NCBI RefSeq assembly: GCF_037044555.1
Contig: NZ_CP146275.1
Location: forward strand, 586,001-650,000
From: Pelagibacterium nitratireducens
GTDB lineage: Bacteria > Pseudomonadota > Alphaproteobacteria > Rhizobiales > Devosiaceae
DNA length: 64,000 bases
Direction: 5' to 3'
Each line of letters opens with the position of its first letter. Within the stretch, counting starts at the first letter, position 1. The position numbers and the translations under genes are program-made. Below are positions 58,339 through 64,000 of this stretch, piece after piece. The notes under the pieces were generated by a model. That model was not told the DNA's origin, did not search any database, and saw only the letters and a list, made by a program, of their open reading frames with translations.

Positions 58339-58719
58339 TTACGAGCGTTGGTAGTCGATGCTCGAGCAGAAGATCGCGGCCTGACAGCCGGTGATTTTCA
58401 GCGTATCGGGGCCGGTCATTTCGACGATGGCCTTGGCGTTGCCGCCATTGAGCGCAATTGTGCCTTCCCATTTGTTGGGGCCGACCTGAGTGCCCTGCAC
58501 CACTTCCTGACCGACAAAGGCCAAATTCTCCTCGGTCCGCGAATCGCCCTGGATGTCGTTGAGGACCCCGCAAAGCTGGGTGCCGTCACCGCACATTTCG
58601 AACGTGAAGCTCGTGCCCCAGCGGTCGACCCAGGTCCCGTTGGGATCGAGATCCTGGGCGAAGGCGGGGGCGACGAAAAAAGCTGCGAGAGCGGCGGCGG
58701 CTAGAAGAGACTTCATCAT
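58339..58719 (-). CDS. DUF2147-like exported protein
   Basis: The 126-residue protein has a signal peptide (MMKSLLAAAALAAFFVAPAF, then AQ) and a short beta-barrel-like domain with DPNGTWVDRWG, CGDGTQLCG and NKWEGTI, as in DUF2147. Function is unknown. GGAGA lies eight bases before the first ATG. The pair of cysteines (in the mature part, CGDGTQLC and CQAAIFC) suggests disulfides. Confidence 0.8.
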   Translation of the reverse strand: MMKSLLAAAALAAFFVAPAFAQDLDPNGTWVDRWGTSFTFEMCGDGTQLCGVLNDIQGDSRTEENLAFVGQEVVQGTQVGPNKWEGTIALNGGNAKAIVEMTGPDTLKITGCQAAIFCSSIDYQRS

Positions 58720-59158
58720 GATCCATTCTCCATGGGGGCGCCGTCGACATGAAGGCGCGTTGTGTTTGAGTGTTAGTTCCCCGCACCTGAAAACGAGCTG
58801 AACGAAAAAAAGGTTGCCAGAAAGAACAAGATGACTGGCTGGGCGGGTTTGCGCAACATGCCCGAAGGCGCAGCCATCGTGGGAAGACCAGGGGAGTGCG
58901 TGCCGTCCATAGGCAAATCGCTCTGGTGGAGCGATTTGAGGCGCGAACGCCCGGAGCGCCATGCGCGAGGGCCGCGACGCCCGAGGATGACGCCGGGGAG
59001 TGGAGGCGCACAAGAAATTTTATCCCCCGGAGGTTTTGGCGTCGGCAAAAGACGTCCCGGAGCGGATAGGACAATGGCCGCTTGCAAGGCGGCACGCGAT
59101 GCCGCTTGTTTTGCGAAGGCCGATATGGGCATGCTTGGGCGAAAAGAGGAGGGCCTTG
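58720..59158. other. Intergenic region upstream of the DUF1304 gene
   Basis: No supported gene was found in these 439 bases. It has an AGAGGAGGG ribosome site at the right end that serves the DUF1304 gene. The stretch 58920-59080 is GC-rich and structured but matches nothing I recognise. Confidence 0.5.
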
Positions 59159-59506
59159 ATGGTTGCCAATGGTTTGATTGTGGTCGTTGCCGCGATCCAT
59201 CTCTATATCGTCTTCATCGAGATGACGCAGTGGAACAAGCCACTGGGGCTCAAGGCATTCGGTCTTGGTCAGGAGCTTGCCGACAAAACCACCGTGCTGG
59301 CGGCCAATCAGGGGCTCTACAACGGATTTCTGGCGGCCGGGCTCATCTATGGCCTTGCGGCAGCAAGCGCCGAGTTCAAGGTATTCTTTCTCGTGTGCGT
59401 TCTGGTGGCCGGCCTGTTCGGCGCGGCCACGGCGAGCCGGAAGATCCTGTTTATTCAGGCTCTGCCGGCTGCGTTGGCGCTTGGTGCCCTTTGGCTCGGG
59501 GTTTAG
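59159..59506 (+). CDS. DUF1304 family membrane protein
   Basis: The 115-residue protein has four hydrophobic helices and the family pattern AIHLYIVFIEMTQWNKP and VLAANQGLYNGFLAAGL. Function is unknown. AGAGGAGGG lies before the ATG. Its stop lies 10 bases from the stop of the convergent helicase gene. Confidence 0.9.
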   Translation: MVANGLIVVVAAIHLYIVFIEMTQWNKPLGLKAFGLGQELADKTTVLAANQGLYNGFLAAGLIYGLAAASAEFKVFFLVCVLVAGLFGAATASRKILFIQALPAALALGALWLGV

Positions 59507-59516
59507 CGTTCGGGCG

Positions 59517-61361
59517 CTATTTGCGCCCCTTCTTGCCGAACCCTTTCGATCCGGTCTTGGCCGGACGGGGCGCATCGCCGGGGCCGGCTTCGCGCTTGGG
59601 CCGGGGCTTGAATTTTGGTTTGGCCTCGAATTTTGGCTTGGGCTCAAACCCTTCGCGGGCGCGGGGCGGCTTTGAGGGACCACGGCCGGCCGGAGCGATG
59701 GTGACGCCGCGTTCAAGACCGGTTCCGCGCTTGAGGTGCTGGGCAAACTCGTCGGCCTTGTCGGCGGCGATTTCGAAGCGGGTTTCGGTGTCGTCGATCT
59801 TGATCGATCCCACTTCGCGCTTGGTCACTCCGCCCGCCTTGCAGATCATGGGCAAGAGCCATTTTGGATCGGCCCGGTGCTTGCGTCCGAGCGAAAGGAT
59901 GAACCACACCCCGCCCACCATATCGGGTCCACGCGGTTCGCGCGGAGCCATGGGATCGTATGCCGGGCCGCCTTCGGACCGCTTGTCGCGGCGTTTGGAT
60001 TTGGGGCCGTCGCCCGCAAGGGACACCGACGAGGTTTCCTCAGGTACGGGCCGGCTGGCCAATTGCTGGCGCAGGAAGGCCACGGCCAGTTGCTCGGGGG
60101 AAACCTTACCCAATAGCTCGGTCACGAACTCGGTTTCATGATCCTCGGGCATGGGTGCGGAGACCGCGGCGTCAAGGATCTGGCGGCGATAGCGTGCTTC
60201 GATATCGGCGATGGTCGGGGCAGAGACTGTGGTCGCCGAAAGCTTGGCCATGGCCAGGACCCGGGCTGCCGCCTTGCGCCGATGTTCGGCAACGACAAGC
60301 ACGCAAACGCCTTTCCGTCCGGCCCGGCCGGTGCGGCCCGACCGGTGTAGCAGCGTTGCGGGATTTGAGGGGATATCGGCGTGGATCACCAGGTCGAGAT
60401 TGGGCAGGTCGATGCCGCGCGCCGCGACGTCGGTGGCGACGCAGACATGGGCGCGTCCGTCGCGCATGGCCTGCAGGGCGCTCGAGCGTTCGGACTGGGC
60501 CAATTCGCCCGACAGCGCCACGGCCGCAAAGCCGCGATTGGTCAGCCGGGCCGCCAGATGGCGTACGGCCTCGCGGGTGTGGCAGAAGACCAGCGCGCTG
60601 GTGCTGTCGGATGTGAGCAGGGTATTGATGATGGCGTGCTCGCGCTCGTCGCGGTGGACCACCATGAGCTGGTAGTCGATATCGGCGTGCTGCTCGGTCG
60701 CTGCCGTTGTCGCCACCCGAACAGCATCGCGCTGATAGGTCTTGGCCAGATCGGCAATGGCACGGGGAACGGTGGCCGAAAACAGCAGGGTGCGCCGCTC
60801 TTCCGGCGAAGCGGCAAGAATGAATTCGAGATCGTCGCGAAAGCCCAGATCGAGCATTTCATCGGCCTCGTCGAGCACGATGGCGCGCAGGGCGCCCAGA
60901 TCGAGGGAGCGTTTGGTGATGTGGTCGCGCAGTCGCCCCGGCGTGCCCACCACCAGATGGGCACCACGGTCGAGTGCACGGCGCTCGTCGCGCATGTCCA
61001 TGCCGCCGACGCAGGTGGCGATGCGAATGCCGGCATCGGCATAGAGCCAGGCGAGTTCGCGCTGCACCTGCAGGGCGAGTTCGCGGGTCGGCGCGATGAT
61101 CAGCCCCAGCGGGGTCTGGGCCGGGCCGAACCGTTCGGCATCGCCCAGAAGTGTGGAGGCAATCGCTATGCCGAACGCCACGGTCTTGCCCGACCCGGTC
61201 TGGGCCGAAACCAGCAGGTCCGCCTCGTCATGTGCGGGATCGAGCATTTCGGTCTGCACGGGGGTCAGCTGGGTGTAGCCATGGGCCGTGAGCGCGCTCG
61301 CCAGCGCAACGTGGATTGATGCCGGCAGGTCCGCCGGCGCGTGGTCAGTATCAGATGACAT
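59517..61361 (-). CDS. DEAD/DEAH box RNA helicase (DeaD/CsdA-like)
   Basis: The 614-residue protein has the DEAD-box motifs: AQTGSGKT near residue 56, LDEADEMLD, SATVP and HRSGRTGRAGRKG. A DbpA-like RNA-binding domain (about residues 480-560) and a basic Lys/Pro tail follow. It unwinds RNA in ribosome assembly or cold adaptation. The specific role is inferred from the domain set. Confidence 0.93.
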   Translation of the reverse strand: MSSDTDHAPADLPASIHVALASALTAHGYTQLTPVQTEMLDPAHDEADLLVSAQTGSGKTVAFGIAIASTLLGDAERFGPAQTPLGLIIAPTRELALQVQRELAWLYADAGIRIATCVGGMDMRDERRALDRGAHLVVGTPGRLRDHITKRSLDLGALRAIVLDEADEMLDLGFRDDLEFILAASPEERRTLLFSATVPRAIADLAKTYQRDAVRVATTAATEQHADIDYQLMVVHRDEREHAIINTLLTSDSTSALVFCHTREAVRHLAARLTNRGFAAVALSGELAQSERSSALQAMRDGRAHVCVATDVAARGIDLPNLDLVIHADIPSNPATLLHRSGRTGRAGRKGVCVLVVAEHRRKAAARVLAMAKLSATTVSAPTIADIEARYRRQILDAAVSAPMPEDHETEFVTELLGKVSPEQLAVAFLRQQLASRPVPEETSSVSLAGDGPKSKRRDKRSEGGPAYDPMAPREPRGPDMVGGVWFILSLGRKHRADPKWLLPMICKAGGVTKREVGSIKIDDTETRFEIAADKADEFAQHLKRGTGLERGVTIAPAGRGPSKPPRAREGFEPKPKFEAKPKFKPRPKREAGPGDAPRPAKTGSKGFGKKGRK

Positions 61362-61516
61362 GATTGGAGAGCCTTATGTTGAGGAGGCTATAGCAGAAGA
61401 GGGGCGGTTTGGGCCAGCGCTGATCTTGCGGGCGGTTTGGCGGCGCTTATCGCGCAACGGTCTTGACATGCGGGGTAAAAAATAAGAACATAAAGTGAAC
61501 ATGTGGGAGGTTTGTC

Positions 61517-61867
61517 ATGTCGGCTACGGCCATCGACTATATTGAGCTCGACAGCGAAAATCTTGGGGCGAGCCGAACGTTTTTCACCACGGCCTTTGGC
61601 TGGCGGTTCACCGATTACGGGCCCGATTATGCCGGCATCGAGGATGCAAAGCTCGATGGCGGGATCTCGCAGGCGGAGGGGGCGCGCAAATTGCCGCTGG
61701 TCATTCTCTATACCTCCGATCTGGATGCCGCAGAAGCGGCGGTGCGCGCGGCGGGAGGCGAGATTGTTCGCGAGCAGTTCGATTTCCCCGGCGGGCGGCG
61801 GTTTCATTTCCGCGAGCCGGGCGGGAACGAGCTTGCGGTCTGGAGTGAGCGGAGGCCTGGGGCCTAG
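61517..61867 (+). CDS. VOC family protein (glyoxalase/dioxygenase fold)
   Basis: The 116-residue protein has a single VOC domain with the usual beta-alpha-beta pattern, starting ATAIDYIELDSENLGASRTF (residues 3-22) and ending GRRFHFREPGGNELAVWS. Most single-domain VOC proteins of this kind have no known substrate. The position of conserved Glu and His is compatible with a metal site. Two other genes nearby are divergent or convergent, giving no context. Confidence 0.88.
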   Translation: MSATAIDYIELDSENLGASRTFFTTAFGWRFTDYGPDYAGIEDAKLDGGISQAEGARKLPLVILYTSDLDAAEAAVRAAGGEIVREQFDFPGGRRFHFREPGGNELAVWSERRPGA

Positions 61868-61893
61868 TGCGTTTCCAGGATAAGCTGAAATGC

Positions 61894-61996
61894 TTTAGAG
61901 CCGTTCAGGATTTGATTGAATCAAATTCTTGGCTCTAAACCCCTGTTTTGTCGCGTGTCCGAACCGCAAAACCGTTTCCACTTTTGCTGGACACGC
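61894..61996. repeat. Composite palindromic repeat, copy 5
   Basis: Module A is a nested palindrome: outer arms TTTAGAGCC (61894-61902) and GGCTCTAAA (61931-61939), inner arms ATTTGATT/AATCAAAT (61910-61926). Module B (61953-61996) has arms GCGTGTCC/GGACACGC around GAACCGCAAAACCG and CCACTTTTGCT. It lies between the VOC and M23 genes. Confidence 0.8.
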
Positions 61997-61997
61997 T

Positions 61998-63977
61998 CTA
62001 GTTCGCGGTGGTCGTGGCTGGTGCGGCGGCCACTGTCACCGGCGTGGTAACGGGCGTGCCGTCCTGCTCGACAAGGGCGCGGACCTGGGCGACCGTTGAT
62101 GCAAATTCGGTCTGGTACTGCTGGGGCAGGGAGTTGGCCCGGGGGAGCTTGACGGCCAGGGGATCGACCGTGTTGCCGTTGATCTTGATTTCGTAGTGGA
62201 GATGGGGCCCGGTCGATTGGCCGGTCGAGCCCACATAGCCGATCACCTGGCCCTGGGTTACGCGGGCGCCGGGGCTGATCCCGTCGGCAATGGCGCTCAT
62301 ATGACCGTAGGCGGTGTTGTAACCATTGGCGTGGCGCAATTCCACATAGCGCCCATAGCCTGAATACCACTGGGCCATCTCCACGATGCCGTCGCCGCCG
62401 GCATAGATGGGGGTGCCTGAACGGGCGGCAAGATCGGTCCCGGTGTGCAAACGATAGTCGCCGAAGATCGGGTGGCGGCGATAGCCGTAGCGTGAGCGAA
62501 GCGTGCCGCCCCCTTCGAGCGGCCGGCGCAACAGGAACTGCTTTCCGGTTTCGCCGTCGGGATTGTAAAAGTCGATCACCCCGTCTTCGGTCTGGAAGCG
62601 GAACAGCTCGCGCGTGGTGTTGGACAGGGTCAGAGCGACATAGAGAAGGTCCTGATTGTCTTCCTCGACGGTGCCCGAGAGCAGAATTTCAATCGAGTCG
62701 CCGGGCGAAACACGCCGGGTGAGATCGAGATCATAGGCATACATCGCCGCGATGCGGTCGATGGTTGCGTCGTCGAGCCCGTGCTTGCGGCCCGTCTCCC
62801 AGATCGAGCGGTAAATGGTGGGCAGATTGCCGACATTGACCTCTTCCGTGTCTTCCTCGGTAAATTCGATCTTTGGCGGCTCGAGCGCGGTCACGTAGCG
62901 GCCCTGATCGGTCAGCGCCACGGTCACACGGTGAGTGGTGTCGTCATAAATGCTCACGCGATAGGGAATAAGCGTCTGGGAGCCGCGCGATGCCCCAAAC
63001 AGGATTCTGAGGCGCGTGCCCTCGGGCAGATCGGTCTGAGTATAGACGTTTTGCATGGCGCGCGTCACGGCGGCGACCATCTCGGTGGTGAACCCGTTGC
63101 GCATGAAGGCTTCGGCGAGCGGGGTCTCTTCGCGGATCGTCAAAACGCGCTCGGTTCGCAAACTCCCCATGTCTTCGGCCGCCCGCGTCTTGGGCATCAC
63201 CGTAACGTTTTCGGCGACCCCCTCGACGGTGCCCGGTGCGATTTCAATGCCAAGTTCACGCAGGCTTGTCGATGGAGGCGCATAGGCCATAAGCGGGCCT
63301 TCCGCATCCGTATAGGCACCTTCAACCGACAGGCGAACGAATTGGGCTGCGCTCATGTCGCTGATCGCCCGGTGCGGCGGGTCGGTGAGCTCGAGCGCAG
63401 CGGTCCTGACGGTGAGTTCTCCTTCGACGTCGGCTCCATATATATCGGTGCTGACCAGTTCGGCGGACGGATTGGCGCGCAGTGGCTCGTTTCGTGCGAG
63501 CAAAGCGACGGGGTCGTAGGTGGGGATGTCTTCGGAGAGCGCCGTCGAAGCTGTGGCCAGGGTTGCATTGATTGTCGTGAAGGGCTGGTTGCGGATGCGG
63601 GCAACACCGTCGACAACCTCGCGGATCGAGGCTTCTATGACCTCGAGGTCGGAATGGGTCTGGGTCACCGGCTTGGCGCGGCGCGTCTTTCCGACAAGCG
63701 ATGTCGGGGCGGGCGTTGCGCCCTGAGATGCAGAGATCGAGAGCGCCTCGAAGGGCGTGGAAAACGTATCCTGCCCCTTAAAGGAGACCTGAAGCGCTCC
63801 AGCCATGAGCATAAAGGACGTTACGCCCGTCAATACCGTGCCGGCCAGCCAGGCAAAACTGATCTCGCGGCCCTGGGGCAATGCGCCTTCCGGGGATTTT
63901 ACGGTCAGAGCCGGCGAATCCTCGTATCCTGTCGCCTTGAGCAGGGCGGCGTGGCGGTTGCGTTGCGCTGCGTTCAA
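61998..63977 (-). CDS. M23 family metallopeptidase, membrane anchored
   Basis: The protein (659 residues as read) has one membrane helix (about residues 45-67) and a C-terminal M23 endopeptidase domain (about residues 515-620) with GYRRHPIFGDYRLHTGTDLA, and then GHMS and STGQSTGPHLHYEIK. These supply the zinc ligands His, Asp and His of LytM-type enzymes, which cut peptidoglycan cross-bridges. Before it there is a long middle region with a LysM/OapA-like part. The TTG at 63977 has GGGGAAG upstream, but the frame stays open to the window edge, so the true start may lie outside. Confidence 0.88.
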   Translation of the reverse strand: MNAAQRNRHAALLKATGYEDSPALTVKSPEGALPQGREISFAWLAGTVLTGVTSFMLMAGALQVSFKGQDTFSTPFEALSISASQGATPAPTSLVGKTRRAKPVTQTHSDLEVIEASIREVVDGVARIRNQPFTTINATLATASTALSEDIPTYDPVALLARNEPLRANPSAELVSTDIYGADVEGELTVRTAALELTDPPHRAISDMSAAQFVRLSVEGAYTDAEGPLMAYAPPSTSLRELGIEIAPGTVEGVAENVTVMPKTRAAEDMGSLRTERVLTIREETPLAEAFMRNGFTTEMVAAVTRAMQNVYTQTDLPEGTRLRILFGASRGSQTLIPYRVSIYDDTTHRVTVALTDQGRYVTALEPPKIEFTEEDTEEVNVGNLPTIYRSIWETGRKHGLDDATIDRIAAMYAYDLDLTRRVSPGDSIEILLSGTVEEDNQDLLYVALTLSNTTRELFRFQTEDGVIDFYNPDGETGKQFLLRRPLEGGGTLRSRYGYRRHPIFGDYRLHTGTDLAARSGTPIYAGGDGIVEMAQWYSGYGRYVELRHANGYNTAYGHMSAIADGISPGARVTQGQVIGYVGSTGQSTGPHLHYEIKINGNTVDPLAVKLPRANSLPQQYQTEFASTVAQVRALVEQDGTPVTTPVTVAAAPATTTAN

Positions 63978-64000
63978 CTTTTCTTCCCCGGACCCTTGCG

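Noticed and set aside
58773..58910. A 45-residue minus-strand peptide with one hydrophobic segment
   Set aside because: No ribosome site or conserved sequence is apparent; the hydrophobic end is likely chance.

Overview
The window is GC-rich, densely packed bacterial chromosome with short intergenic gaps and many stop/start overlaps of the ATGA or GTGA type. The gene content (CobS/CobT aerobic cobaltochelatase, CarD, DUF4167, DUF1178, a Hyphomicrobiales-style SecA, ubiG-lysC-ptsP-prfA-prmC order, FdxA next to an S4 protein and a SUV3-like helicase) points to an alphaproteobacterium of the order Hyphomicrobiales, plausibly a Devosia/Pelagibacterium relative. The family-level placement is inference. 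No rRNA, tRNA, IS element, prophage or CRISPR array was recognised.

Layout. 1-2.4 kb: end of a nuclease-like gene, an M48 lipoprotein protease, and carD. 2.6-7.2 kb: a minus-strand operon for a tryptophan tryptophylquinone (TTQ) amine dehydrogenase, best matched to aromatic amine dehydrogenase (aauB-aauE-aauD-aauA-cytochrome c), with a divergent AraC regulator. It appears inserted between fdxA and carD. 7.2-11.1 kb: fdxA, an Hsp15-like S4 protein and an RNA helicase. 11.5-14.5 kb: accessory genes (ATPase, ArsR regulator, MFS transporter, DUF805). 14.5-22.7 kb: DUF3108, rpmB, queuosine precursor transporter, and the operon cobS-cobT-phytase-like-M42. 22.9-29.5 kb: bolA, the operon aroK-aroB-CorC/HlyC, a small membrane protein plus xerD, accA, an L,D-transpeptidase. 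29.6-32.8 kb: heme oxygenase plus bacteriophytochrome. 32.8-40.6 kb: mutT, GNAT, argJ, a TetR/membrane-protein pair with twin palindromic operators, a SurA/PpiC-like isomerase, secA. 40.7-49 kb: SLC13-type transporter, methyltransferase, a frameshifted comF, grxC, nitrilase, DUF1178, an oxidoreductase, ubiG, lysC. 49-57.8 kb: ptsP, prfA, prmC, DUF4167, clpB. 57.8-64 kb: small conserved genes, a DEAD-box helicase, a VOC protein and an M23 endopeptidase.

How parts work together. The aau operon would oxidise primary (probably aromatic) amines in the periplasm: AauB/AauA form the enzyme, AauE/AauD support disulfide formation in the cysteine-rich light chain, and the cytochrome is a candidate electron carrier. 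BphO makes biliverdin for BphP, a red/far-red sensor kinase with its own receiver domain. XerD, accA, aroK/aroB, prfA/prmC, secA and clpB are housekeeping.

Structure outside the genes includes a family of dispersed palindromic repeats (core GAACCGnAAAA ... CTTTTGCTG) found at five intergenic places and one gene end, a nested hairpin between cobS and cobT, 14-bp direct repeats before the ArsR gene, twin TetR-type palindromes, and several bidirectional terminators between convergent genes.
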